DNA of 64,000 nt from Panagrolaimus kolymaensis (Eukaryota > Nematoda > Chromadorea > Rhabditida > Panagrolaimidae): NCBI GenBank assembly GCA_028622995.1, contig JAJQJQ010000014.1, forward strand, positions 3,348,001 to 3,412,000, in the 5' to 3' direction. Position 1 is the first letter of the stretch. Each line of letters opens with the position of its first letter. Position numbers and translations under genes: made by a program. Shown piece by piece: positions 22,848 to 34,551 of the stretch. The notes below the pieces were generated by a model, which saw nothing but the letters and a program-made list of their open reading frames with translations, did not search any database and was not told the DNA's origin.

Positions 22848-24526
22848 AACTTGAAACTAAACTTGCATTTGTATTAATTCGAATAAGGAAAAAAAATTCA
22901 AGATATTTTTCTGTTTTGAAAATTTTGAAAAAATAATTAAGTTTCTTACAATTATAATTTAATATTTATGACACATTTGTGTTATTGTTGCTATAAGATA
23001 TTCCAACGACTTATTAGAGATGCTTCACGCTTGATTAATAATAAAGGTAACTAACTGAAAAATAAATCGTAATTGTTTTTAATTAAATTTTTCATTTAAA
23101 AAATTTAAAAAAGATTAGTCATTTTTTTAACAAAATTATGTGGAAATAAAAATAAAAAGGAACTAGAAATTTTTTTATAGATACTTGTTGTAAACGTTGC
23201 GAAAAAGTGTGTAGTCTAGGAAGTGGGCAATAAATCAATGATGTAAAATTTTTATGTAATACAGATCTCTGACATAGCCAGCGAAAAAGGATTTTTTAGA
23301 ATTAAAAAATTAATATTATCTGTCGGTTCCTTTCACCTTAAAAAAAAATAATAACAGAATTAAATATTTATCGCGCGAACAATCATATCTGATTTTTATG
23401 AATTTTTTTATAACCCAAAAGCAAGATTTCTCGCAAAAAAATTCTTCATTTTTTAAAAATAAATAAAACTTCGTTAATTTATGAAACTTAAAAATAATTT
23501 CTCATTTATTTCAAGAAAAATAAAATTAATAAATCTCCCACTTTTTGACTTTATATAATTGACAATAGAAAAAGTTAGAGTGTATATATTTATTTTTTTA
23601 TATTAATAAAACAAATTACACAAACACCTGGATTATTGGGAAATAAAAATCTAAAATTGTTTTAATTTGGAATTAAAATAAAAAATGGCATTTTCTAAAA
23701 TTTATCAGATTTTAATGACTGACTAAAATGATAAATAATAATCAATTTTTAAATATGCGAGAAAATTCTTAATTTTTTTGTTATAATTTATGAAGCATTT
23801 TTGGTGGTCGAAAAAAAACTTGGGAAAGTTTAACTTTGGACTTTTGAAAAAACAGCTGCTTTCGCTTTTTTTTATTAAAAAAAATAATCAAATTTAAAAG
23901 CGCCTAGGCTTAATTCACTGTTTTTCAAAAAAAGATAAAACTGTAATAATTTGAATTTACAGACACCTCACAACATAACTTCAATGTTGTAAACATCAAA
24001 TATTTGCAAAGCAGACTAACATTCTCTTTGTGACGTAAGTTGCAAGTAAATAACTAAAGTTTTCGCGTTGAGTTATAAAAAGTAAAAGAAATTTTTGAGA
24101 AAAAATTTAAAGTGCATTTGATTGCCATACATATTTCTTAAAAAAGTCAAAGCAAATTGACTATGAAAAAAAAAAAAAATAATGTTTTTTAATGCTTACC
24201 AACAAGCCGTTAATTAAATATATTTCTTTTAAGAAAATGAAGTTAAATTTAAATTTTATTATATATGTTAAAAAAATAAAAGGAAAGTGAAAGATTTTGA
24301 AGTGGCATAAAATTTACAAGCACTAATATTAATGAAAAACCAAAACAGATGCTAGAAAAAATGAAAGAAATATATTCTTTAATTATTTACAAAAAAATTT
24401 TTGAACAATATCCAAATATGATTGGAAAAAAAATAAATATAAGAGACAAAAAAATTATCAGCAGCTTTTTAGCAACAAAATTTTTTTTAAAATATACATG
24501 GGTTTATAGTATTTTGTATTTCAGCG
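22848..24526. other. Intergenic between srd copies B and C
   Basis: About 1.7 kb of AT-rich DNA. It holds the upstream motif of copy B at 23017-23034 (GAGATGCTTCACGCTTGA) and, from about 24060 on, sequence shared with the 3' flanks of copies A and E. Nothing coding is recognised. Confidence 0.5.
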
Positions 24527-25860
24527 TTAGTATTTGTTATCTCTAGCATCGTTCGGTGTTGGAACAATAATATTTGACGAAGATTTTGGTGCTGTGGCAC
24601 CGATGGTACTAACCGTTGTTGTGCGTCTTTTTTTAATATTCAACAAACGATTTCCCATTTTTGATAGCGCATGTCGATATGCCTTTATTGAACAAATTGT
24701 TACCAAAGGATTTGCTAATGGGATCCTAAAAATCAAAATATCTTTTTATACTACATTTTTCAGTAAAAATTTAGGGCTTACCAACATAGAAATAAAGTAT
24801 CTATAACCCCAAAGCCAGGAATATTAATAAAAAGAAATGTTGAAATTACAGCTGTTCCAATTGGAAACATAACAAAAATAAGAGGGATTAAAGCCTGAAA
24901 AAAAAGTTAAACCATTTAAACAATATTTTTTTTTTAATTTGTCAAAGTTAGAACTTTTTTTATTCGATTTTCATACCTGTAGAATAATTGTTTTCGTCAT
25001 TTGTTTATGAATTCGTCGCGTTTGAGGTGACAAAATATAATCAGCGGTGTGATGATCCAATTTCTTCCAAACTTTAATACACGAGATCGTTGTGATACTG
25101 TAAATCAATCCAACCAAGCACAAGGCGTAAGTAAATAAAATCCTAAGAGGCCATTCTCTAATACTTGAAATATAATACGGTGGAATGCCTTTGTAATAAT
25201 ATATATCGGCTTTAAGAAGTGGGGTAGTAATTTCATATTTTTCTTCAGTAGGATAAAACACCCATAAACACATGGTTGAATAAGAGAGAGCTGCAAAGGT
25301 CGAAATTCCAAGACAAATAAAATATTGGTAAGTTTTAAGTTGCTTTTCTCGAACAATCATAAAATAACGATATATAAATTGCACGGGAATGGATGTCAAA
25401 CACCAAAAAAGAGCAAAAACCCATAAACACATGTATATCCAATCACCAGGGAAGCCAAGGAGCCCTGGCTTTCCTGAAATTATCATGAAAAACCATCCAT
25501 TTTTATAATCGGTTTGCTAAAAATAAAGGTTATAAATTCTCTATAAAATAAGAAAAAAAAGTCTCAAAAAAGTGGAGTAGCATATTTAAATTATTTTTTT
25601 TTTTATTATTTGGAAAATGGACTTACCAATCCAGCCAAATCATTGACGATAGTAAAAAAAATATCAATAAAGCAATTTTGAATTAAAACAATTTTATAAT
25701 CTTCCATCAATTTTGAAGTTTTAAAGAAAATTAAATAAACCAAAATTCCATTTAGCACAAAGCCAATATTTGCGATTGTGGAAGAAGTGATTGCCAAAAT
25801 TTGTCGTAAATCCACTAAAGGCTCTTCAAAGCCTCCAGGAGCTATAAATCTTTCAGCCAT
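24527..25860 (-). CDS. Srd-like chemoreceptor, copy C
   Basis: Four exons: 25860-25627, 25516-24977, 24894-24782 and 24725-24527, giving 361 residues. It is the closest relative of copy A in exons 1 and 2 (shared MAERFIAPGGFEEPLVDLRQ and DWIYMCLWVFALFWCL) and in upstream DNA. Start set at MAERF; an ATG four codons further upstream exists but is not shared. The TM7 exon reads IPLANPLVTICSIKAYR followed by a Thr/Ser-rich tail ending DNKY, as in copy A (DSKY). All splice sites are canonical. Confidence 0.88.
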
Positions 25861-27004
25861 TATTTCAAACAAAAGTGCACTTTAACATTATTTTCAAACT
25901 TTATTTATACTCAATTTGTTTGAAAAAAAAAATGATTCATTATTGCATGTGATTTTCTTTTCACGACGTTATACCACACACTCGAATGATAATTAAAAAA
26001 TAGCGACAGGAAAACGTTAAAATTATAATTGCTTTTTTATCTTCTTTTTTTCATAGAGCATCATTAAATTTTAAAAAAAGGTAATCTCTTAAGAAAATAT
26101 TAGTAAATGAAAGAAAAAGAGTAAAAACTAATATTTTTTTTGTTATATGGATATTTGCTTTCTATAGATATGAGTAACAAAACAAATGTCTAAATGGATA
26201 AAGATTACCAACCAAATGCGTCTATCTATGGAAATACGCAAGAAAAAAAACGAAAGCAAAGTAACCTCAAAAAATAAATGAACCATTATGCGTCAATAAC
26301 GCTTGAGTTATAGGTGTTTTATTTTAAAAAAAGTAAGAGAGTCAAAAATAAAAATATTTATATCAACCAATGAGGAAGTGCTATATTTTTTCTTCTTCGT
26401 ATTTTAATTTATTTTAAAAGCAGCTCCCACAGCAATTTAGGGCGCAACCTTTATTTTTACTTTGGATGAATTTTTTTATTAATTTTTTTGATCTCCAACT
26501 TATTTTGGCTGGAAAAATGATGCTATATCCAATTATTGATGTCATCCTTGTTGTTTCCGTTGTAAAAACGTATCGAAATGCAGCGGCTAAAATATTTGAT
26601 ATTAATAATTTAAAAAATCATTATTTTAGCAGCGGCAACTTCGCGATTAAACAACCGGCATCCTTAATTATATTTTTTGAACCAAATTTTAGTTCATTTG
26701 AAATTTCTGAGAAATATTTTTTTATAAAAATTCATAAAATCTGTATGTATAATAAAAAATGGTTTTTTTATTTTCACAAATGTCCTATTTATATAATGAG
26801 AAAAGCAAAAAAAAAGAAAAAAAAAGAATTGTTTAAAAAATAGTGGATTCATGACATTCTTAAAAATAATTAAAACAAGCACAGAAATATTTTTCATAAA
26901 AAAAATCTTACATGTCATTGTTTAATTAAAGCTTTAAGAACACCCACCAACATTTGATCTCATTTGCAAAAAAAAAAACTCTTTGAAGCCATTTTTAAAA
27001 TAGC
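25861..27004. other. Intergenic between srd copies C and D
   Basis: The 25960-26310 part is the upstream element shared with copies A and F, including CACACTCGAATGATAATTAA at 25977-25996. The plus-strand receptor-like relic at about 26500-26690 is listed separately. The rest is A/T homopolymer. Confidence 0.55.
26460..26700 (+). pseudogene. Possible TM7-exon relic of a serpentine receptor
   Basis: An open frame reads MMLYPIIDVILVVSVVKTYR, then NAAAKIF. This resembles the TM7-plus-YR ending of Str-superfamily receptors and parallels NPLVTICSIKAYRHALIKM of the neighbouring srd copies, but on the opposite strand. No upstream exons or other TM segments are found, and the frame trails into low complexity. 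It is probably an isolated, inverted last-exon fragment; chance similarity is possible. Confidence 0.4.
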
Positions 27005-28334
27005 TTAATATATAAATATATTTCTTCTTTCATTTGCTTCTACATTATTAGTTGTTGGAGAAGCAATAATATATGGTGAAGTTATGGTTGTTGTTGTTGG
27101 TGTTGTTCCTGTTTTGTTACAAACTCCGCACCATTTTTTAAAGGTCAATAAATTTTTAGCCATTTTTATTAGAGCGTTACGATAGGCTTTTATAGAGCAA
27201 ATTGTTACCAAAGGATTGGCTATTGGAACCCTAAAAGACAAAATTTAACATATATATTTTAATTAAGTTTTAACTGAAAATAAAAAAAAATGTGGCACTT
27301 ACCAACACCAAAACAAAGTAATTATTACTCCTAAACCAGGAATGTTTAGAAGAAGAAAAGTGGAGATTACAGCTGCTCCAATTGGAAATATAACAAAAAT
27401 TAGCGGAACCAAAGCCTGAAAATACAATATCGTAAAATAATTAAAGTCAAACTTTTCGCATATTTCCTACCTGTAAAATAATGGTTTTTGTCATTTGTTT
27501 ATGCATCCTCCGCGTTTGAGGTGACAAAATATAATCTACGGTGTGGTAATCCAATTTTCTCCAAACTTTGATACAAGCAATCGTTGTGATACTGTAGCTT
27601 AATCCGACTAAGGACAAAGCATATGTAAACACAATTCGTAAAGGCCATTCGCGAATGCTCGAAGTGTAATATGGTGGAATCCCTTTGTAATAATATATAT
27701 CGGCTTTAAGAAGGGGCGTTGTAATTTCATATTTTTCTTGGGTTGGATAAACAACCCATAAAAAAGTGCTTGCATAAGAAAATGCAGCGAAGGTTGAAAT
27801 TCCCAAACAAATAAAATATTGGTAAGTTTTAAGTTGTTTTTCCCGAACAATCATAAAATATCGATATACAAATTGCACGGGTATCGAAGTCAAACACCAA
27901 AAAAGAGCAAAAACCCATAAACCCATGTACAAAAAATTGTATGGAAATGGAAGAGTTGATGGTTTTCCAGAAAGGACAAGAAAAAACCATCCATCTTTAT
28001 AGTCAGTTTGCTTAAATAAAAAAAGAAGATATTTTATGGTTTACAAAATGTTTTGTAAAAATGTAATTTAGCACCTTTAATTTTTTTTTATTTAAATAAA
28101 TGTCCTTACCATTCCAGCCAAATCATTGACAATAGTAAAAAAGATATCGATGAAACAATTTTGAATTAAAACGATTTTATAATCATCCAATAATTTTGAT
28201 GTTTTAAAAAAAATCAAATAAATCAGAATTCCATTTAAAACAAATCCAATGTTGGCATTAATTGTGGAAATGGTTGACAAAATTAATCTTAAATCCACTA
28301 AAGGTTCCATCACTTGAGATGGAACAGCAGCCAT
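27005..28334 (-). CDS. Srd-like chemoreceptor, copy D
   Basis: Four exons: 28334-28110, 28010-27471, 27415-27303 and 27230-27005, giving 367 residues from MAAVPSQVMEPLVDLR; an ATG at 28358 would add eight residues. Exon 2 has the family landmarks with small changes (LYMGLWVFALFWCL, FLWVVYPTQEKY). Its cytoplasmic tail is distinct: a KKWCGVCNKTGTTPTTTTI stretch with an added C-x2-C and a longer Thr/Asn-rich end. The tail-encoding exon has a relic copy near 14812-14927. It lies in tandem, same strand, between copies C and E. Confidence 0.87.
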
Positions 28335-29091
28335 TTTTTTTATTTCTGACTTAAACAATATTAAAATAAATATGTTTTGTTTTAAAATTAATAAAAAATT
28401 ACTCTGTTTTTATACTCATTTTTATAGTTTTAAGTTTCACTTTTGACCTTTGAAAATATGGATGCTTTCACTTATTTTTATTCAAAAAAACTCAATTACA
28501 GAATTTCATAGATTTAATTCACTAACTTTGGAAAGATAATCGAATAAAAAACTTACTTTATTAACGTATTTACTGCACAGAAACACTATAAGACAAAACT
28601 TAAACTTCAAATATTTGTAAAGCTAGTATACAACTAAAATATTCTCGTCGAGATCTAAAGGATAAAAAAAAAGTGTATGGCAAAAAGGTTAAAGTTTGTA
28701 TGATTCATTTAGCTTCAAAAAAAACTAAGAGCATTTTTTCCAATATTCAAAAAAGTTTTTTAATGCTTAATAAAAAATCGTTAATTATATTTATTTCTTT
28801 AAAACGATGTTAAATTTAAAATAAATATGGAAAACTTAAAGGAAAGTATATGTCTTTGAAGTGGCATATAATTCACTATAACGCTAATAAAAAACCAAAT
28901 ACAGTTTCTTTTTAAACTTAAAAGGACATATTTAAAATTATATATGTACAAGAAAAAAATTGAATGAATGACATACAAATAGTTGGTTTAAAAATTTATA
29001 ATGGACAAAAAATCAGCAGCTTTTTAGCTACAAAACTATTTTTTAACCAGAGGAGTTCATAGTATTTTGTATTTTATCGTTAATATTTGCT
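28335..29091. other. Intergenic between srd copies D and E
   Basis: Holds the presumed promoter of D and the 3' flank of E. The 28650-29060 stretch is repeated near 11680-12100 and 24060-24500, marking the duplicated unit. No gene is supported. Confidence 0.5.
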
Positions 29092-30427
29092 TTAATTAGC
29101 ATTGGACGATGGATGAATATTATACGACAAAGATTTTGCTGTTGCTGTGGCATCGATGGTACTAACAGTTGTTGTGCATCTTTTTTTAATATTTAACAAG
29201 TTTTTCGTCATTTTTATTAAAGCATGTCGATATGCTTTTATTGAGCAAATCGTAACCAATGGATTTGCTAATGGGACCCTGAAAATCAAAATAAGTTTTT
29301 ATACTACATATTTTTTCAGGTAAAAATATGTCACTTACCAACACCAAAAAAATGTAATCATTACTCCTAAACCAGGAATGTTTAGAAATAGAAAAGTTGA
29401 GATTACTGCAGTTCCGATTGGAAACATAACAAAGATTAGTGGGATTAAAGCCTAAAAAAAGTCATAGCATTTAGGTAATTATCGTAATTTTTTTTAACTT
29501 TGTAAAATTTGTCACAGTTAGAAATTCGATTTTCTTACCTGTAAAATGATTGTTTTCGTCATTTGTTTATGAATTCGCCGTGTTTGAGGGGACAAAATAT
29601 ATTCAGCCGTGTGATGATCCAATTTTCTCCAAACTTTTAAACATGCAACCGTTGTGATACTGTAGCTCAATCCAACTAAGCACAAAGCATATGTAAACAA
29701 GATACGCAAAGGCCATTCACGAATGCTCGAAGTGTAATATGGTGGAATCCCTTTATAATAGTAGACATCAGCTTTCAAAAGTGGAATGGTGATTTCATAT
29801 TTTTGCACGGTGGGATAAAAAACCCATAAACACATCAAAGCATAGGAAAGTGCTGCGAAAGTAGAAATTCCTAAGCAAATAAAATATTGGTAAGTCTTAA
29901 GTTGCTTTTCACGAACAATCATAAAATATCGATAAACAAATTGCACGGGAATGGAAGTTAAACAATAGAAAAGAGCAAAAACCCATAAACTCATATACCA
30001 CCAGTCACCAGGGAATCCGAGAAGCCCGGGCTTTCCAGAAATAATCAAGAAAAACCATCCATTTTTATAATCGGTTTGCTAAAAAAATTTACTGTTTTTA
30101 TTTATTTCAAAAGTGGAAAACCATTAAACCACAAAGTTGTCTCCAAAAAGTGGTGTAGCTTTTCTAAATTTTTTATTTTGTTAAAATGATTACCATTCCC
30201 GCCACACTATTGATGATAGTAAAAAAAATATCAATGAAACAATTTTGAATTAAAACAATTTTATAATCATCCAATAATTTTGAAGTTTTAAAGAAAATCA
30301 AGTATACCAAGATTCCATTTAACGCAAAACCAACATAAGCGATCGTGGAGGAAGTAGTCGCTAAAATCAAACGTAAATCCACTAAAGGCTCTTCAAATCC
30401 ACCCGGTGCAATAAATTTTTCAGCCAT
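29092..30427 (-). CDS. Srd-like chemoreceptor, copy E
   Basis: Four exons: 30427-30194, 30078-29539, 29451-29339 and 29278-29092, giving 357 residues. All family landmarks are present: MAEKFIAPGGFEEPLVDLR at the start, SGKPGLLGFPGDWWYMSLW, VYRYFMIVREKQLK, IHKQMTKTIILQ, and VPLANPLVTICSIKAYR. The exon 1 donor is GTAATC, weaker than the GTAAG of the others but at the homologous position. Upstream it shares the 18-bp motif at 30568-30585 with copy B. Confidence 0.87.
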
Positions 30428-31482
30428 TGAGAGAGAAGGTCTCGCTTTAAGACAAAAAATTTATGGTGTTTTGATTAAAAATTAACTAAAAATTGGCCTG
30501 TATTTATACTTAATTAAAAAAGTTATTAGCTTATGCAGGATTGTAGTCTGTCGACGTCCCCTCATTTGAGATGCTACACGCTTGAAAGAAAATTCACATC
30601 AAGGAAATGAACGTGGGTATTAATGTTTTTCTCTTGTTTTTATTCATTAATCTTGTCATTTACAAAATTTTCTATTCAAAAAATAAAAATAATTAATATC
30701 TTAAAAAATATTGATATAAAAAACAAAAGAAAAAAGCTAATATTTTTCTTTAACAATTGTTTATATCTAATCCGTTCAACAACAAAGCAAAAAAAAAAAC
30801 ACACATAGTTGGATAGATTAAGATTACTCACAAAAAAAATTTTGAAGCATAGAAATTTATAAAAAAAAATGGGAACGCAAAATAAACTCAAAAAATTAAT
30901 ATTATTTGTATGTGTCAATAGTTTTAGAGATTGTAAAAGGAAGTTATTCATTTTTTTAATAAGTAAAGCTTTGAAAAAATAATATTACATAAATGTATTC
31001 CTTCCTCGTCGATGCATTTCACAAACTAATGGCAAAATTGACCCTAGGGGTGAAGTCGTGTAGGCGGCAGAAGTGGAAAACGCTTGCTCCTATGCCAGAA
31101 CAAGCTTTAGTTTTTCAAAAAAAAAATGTATTTTATTCATACAAACAAATTTACAAAGACAGCTCTGATAATCAAGCATAAAAACCGTACGACTCTGAAT
31201 CCCTAATAATAATAAATAGAGAGTGTTTAGCTATAAATTATGCTAGTTTTGTTGCTTTTCGCGATGAAAGTTCTTTGAGTCGCGAAAACAACTATGCTAA
31301 TCTTGGAGATGCTATTACATTAATTTTTAAATTTTTTTTATTCGATTTTTTAAAATTTAAGTAATCTTTACAAAACATAGAAGGCAGAACTGAACTGTCG
31401 ATTTTTGAATTTCTATTTGATTTTCGATTAATCGAATCTGAATTGACAAATTTTTTTTTGCTCTCTAGTAACGGAAGTTTTA
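30428..31482. other. Intergenic between copies E and F, with breakpoint DNA
   Basis: Contains the copy E upstream motif at 30568-30585. From about 31180 to 31480 lies unrelated sequence occupying the place where exons 2-4 of copy F should be. The open frame at 30993-31181 has no support. Confidence 0.5.
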
Positions 31483-31868
31483 AAACCCATAAACACACAT
31501 ATATCCAGTCACCAGGGAAGCCGAGGAGCCCAGGCTTTCCAGAAATAATCATGAAAAACCATCCATTTTTGTAATCGGTTTGCTAAAAAAAATTGCTGTT
31601 TTAATTTTAATTTTTTTTAATAACTACAACTTACAATTTCACCTATTTTATTAATTATAGTAAAAAGGATATCAATAAAACAATTTTGAATTAAAACAAT
31701 TTTATAATCTTCCAATAATTTTGATGTTTTAAAGAAAATTAAATAAACCAAGATTCCATTTAACACAAAGCCAATATTAGCAAGTGTGGAAGAAGTGGTC
31801 CCTAAAATTAATCGTAAATCAATTAAAGGCTCTTCTAAACTTCCAGAAGCTATAAATCTTTCAGCCAT
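31483..31868 (-). pseudogene. Truncated srd-like receptor, copy F
   Basis: Exon 1 (31868-31635) is intact and typical (MAERFIASGSLEEPLIDLR...KIVLIQNCFIDILF). It splices to an exon 2 that starts normally at 31582 (QTDYKNGWFFMIISGKPGLL) and reads GFPGDWIYVCLWV. Then, near 31483, homology stops inside TM3 and unrelated sequence follows with stops. The rest of exon 2 and exons 3-4 are missing. The upstream flank still matches copies A and C. It is therefore a 3'-truncated copy at the right end of the array. Confidence 0.85.
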
Positions 31869-32655
31869 TTTGTCACAAAAAAAAAGTTTACTTTAAAATT
31901 ACTTTCAAACTGTTTTTATATACACTTTATTAAAAAAAATATGACTCATGCGTAATTTTTTTAATGAGGCAACAACACACCCATAAATGATAATTAACAA
32001 ATAACGACATTATAAAAGATTAATATTTTATATACACTTTATGTATTTATTCTTTTATAGCATCATGTAATTTAAAATATAAAATTTCTTAAGAAAATAT
32101 GGATAAAAGAAAAAAAATTTAAAACTAATGTTTTTCTTTATATAATAGCTCTCGATATCTATTCCAAGAGTCATAAAACAAACGGTGTAATGGATTAAGA
32201 TTACCAAATGCGTCTATATAAATATATAAGAAAAAAAACGAACGTAAATTAAACTCGAAAATAAATAAATATTATGGGTCAACGTTTGAATTATTTTTAT
32301 TTATAAAAATAAGGAAACTGTTCATATTTTTTTAAAGAAAATCTTATTTATAAAATACGTTTGTATGTATACCACAAATCATGGTGAAAATTACAATTTT
32401 CAAATTGCCGTCTAAAAAAAATTTGTTAACTAATAAATTTAATAATTTATTGAAATATAACAAAAAGTCAGTTTTTTGATAAGAAAAGTAATAAAAAAAA
32501 TTCTATCAAAAAAAACTCAAAAAATGTTTTTAAATAAATTCTTGATGGTGAGAAACATCGTTGAAAAAAAAACTAATAACAAAATAGAATAAACTAGCAA
32601 AAAAAAATTTATGCAAGAAAATTGTAATTTTACGCAAAAGATTCTTGATGAAGTT
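31869..32655. other. Intergenic right of srd array
   Basis: The first 400 bp match the upstream flanks of copies A and C, with a conserved block at 32191-32217. After that, AT-rich DNA without a supported gene. Confidence 0.5.
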
Positions 32656-33086
32656 CTAAGGAACGGCAATATTTGGTGGTGGAATCTAAAAAAAATGTTG
32701 GAAATTTTTTTTTTGAAATAACATAATAAATACATACCAGTTCTTTCATTATTACATCATAAACCTTTTCACAAGTATCTGAGGAGGCAAATTTAATGAT
32801 GAAATTATTGTGATTGCTTTGAATATAAAGAAATTCCTGCAAAAACAAAGTTTAAAAAAATTTGTAAAAAAAGTTTACATACATTATCGCTAGTAATATT
32901 GGCATTAAGAGTCGTAAGAAATCCTGCATCTAGAAAAGGTTAAAATTATTATTTAAAAAAATCAAAAAATAAAAACAAACTTTGGGTCTGAAATTGTAAA
33001 GTACTATTTAAAGTATTAATACGTATTCCGCATTCTCCATGATTTAAAGTTTGACCATCCACGATTTGGAATAAATAATGAGGCAT
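32656..33086 (-). CDS. Small single PH-like domain protein
   Basis: Four short exons: 33086-32981, 32929-32883, 32836-32738 and 32685-32656, closing in frame at 93 residues. The sequence starts MPHYLFQIVDG, followed by HGECGIRI, a strand near LQFQ, TLNANITSDNEFLYI, then FIIKFASSDTCEKVYDVIMK, the last helix. Intron positions and the HGEC and CEKV helix landmarks are the same as in the tandem gene at 33735-34551 and in the N-terminal exons of the zinc-module genes. It lacks any zinc module. It may be a stand-alone paralogue, a regulator of the longer proteins, or a decaying truncation; no signal peptide or TM segment is present. Confidence 0.7.
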
Positions 33087-33734
33087 TATTTTCAAATCAA
33101 AAAAATATTATGCAAAAAGGAAAGAAAAAAATAAGCGACTGACAATTTTCAAATTTTTTTATGAATGAAAGAAAAATTATTTTGCACCACCTTTATGCTT
33201 CTTTGCCAAATCGATAAAAAAAATTCATTCTCTTCGGCAATAAAAGGTCATTGCTTATTTTGGCGGGAAAAAATGTATTTGCTTGCTTTTTGTTAAATGG
33301 CTGATAATGAGTTTTACTTATGAAAAAACCCCAAAAAATTGAAGAGAGGAATTTGTCTTTTTATTTGCAAATTGCAACCGAAAAAAGTTCCCGATTTGTT
33401 GATTTTTCATAATTTTTTTATCGTCTATTTTTTTTGTTTACTTTCTAAATTTTTTTAAAATTTATTTACTTCCTAATCGAATAAAAATAATACATACATA
33501 TAAAAAGAAAAAAATTAAATAACAAAAAAAAATCAAGTTCACAATAAAAACTGGAAACTTTTAAACTTCTTTCAATCAAAACTTCTTCAAAGAGAAAAAA
33601 AAGCATCAAAGATAATTTTATTTTTTGAAATTTTTTTTTGATTGTGCCCACGTGATTTGCATTTTTGTTTCATTTATGCAGCAACTGGCTAAAACAATGA
33701 TAGTTTTATAAATTAAATTTATTTTTAGAGAAAA
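33087..33734. other. Intergenic between PH-like genes
   Basis: AT-rich 650-bp spacer; no open frame or repeat is supported. Confidence 0.5.
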
Positions 33735-34551
33735 CTAAAATATTACTGGATAAATTGCTTCAAAAACTTTTTCACAAATATTTGTGTTTGAAAATTTCAA
33801 AACATGCTCATCGTTTCCAGCTCCTTGGACACAAAGCATATCCTAAAATGAAAACCATTATTATTGTATTTTTTGATTGATAAAAACTATGACTTATAAA
33901 ATGCTTACATTTTCACGAATAAAATTTGAGTTAAAAGCTATAACAATTTGGGTACCTAAAAAGAAGAGAGTTTTAGTATAAAAAATATTTATGTTTAAAT
34001 CTAGCAAACCTCCATTATTTATCTTCATCAAACTGCTATTAATGTCGATTGAAACAAAACAATAACCACAATTTTGAACGATTTCACCATTTACAATGGT
34101 AATTAATTGAGAAAAATAAGTTGGTGCTTGAGTTTCTGTAATCATGGTTATGCCATCATCTATTTCAGTAATATGGGATTGCGAAAGTTGAAAAATTTTT
34201 TCAAAAACTTTTTGACAACACACTGCATTTGGTAATTGAATAATATATTCAATGTTTTCATTCGCTTTTTTGGCAAAAAGTAAATCCTACAACGAAAGAA
34301 GAAGAAAAGATATTGTCGCATAATAGAAAAAAGAGATAAAAAACTCACATTTTCACGAACAAAGTTGGAATTAAAATTGAGTCTAATAATCGAATCTGAA
34401 AGAAAAAAAATCGGTATAAATTTAAATAAAAATTTCGAAAATCAAAAAATCCACTTCCATTTTCAATACGCATTTCACGATTGATTGCATCAATTGTGAT
34501 TTTGCATTCACCATGAACGGTGTCATTTACAATTGTGAATAATTGAACCAT
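33735..34551 (-). CDS. Tandem double PH-like domain protein
   Basis: Five exons: 34551-34455, 34395-34349, 34286-34010, 33955-33909 and 33842-33735, giving 191 residues. It contains two copies of the same domain. The first runs from MVQLFTIVNDTVHGECKITI through LNFNSNFVREN to CQKVFEKIF. The second runs from FSQLITIVNGEIVQN through AFNSNFIREN to CEKVFEAIY. Both domains have a 47-nt middle exon ending in REN with the intron in the same phase, so one domain duplicated together with its introns. Exon 3 fuses the end of domain 1 to the start of domain 2. No zinc modules, TM or signal peptide. The fold guess (PH/RanBD-like) rests on strand-helix pattern only. Confidence 0.75.
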
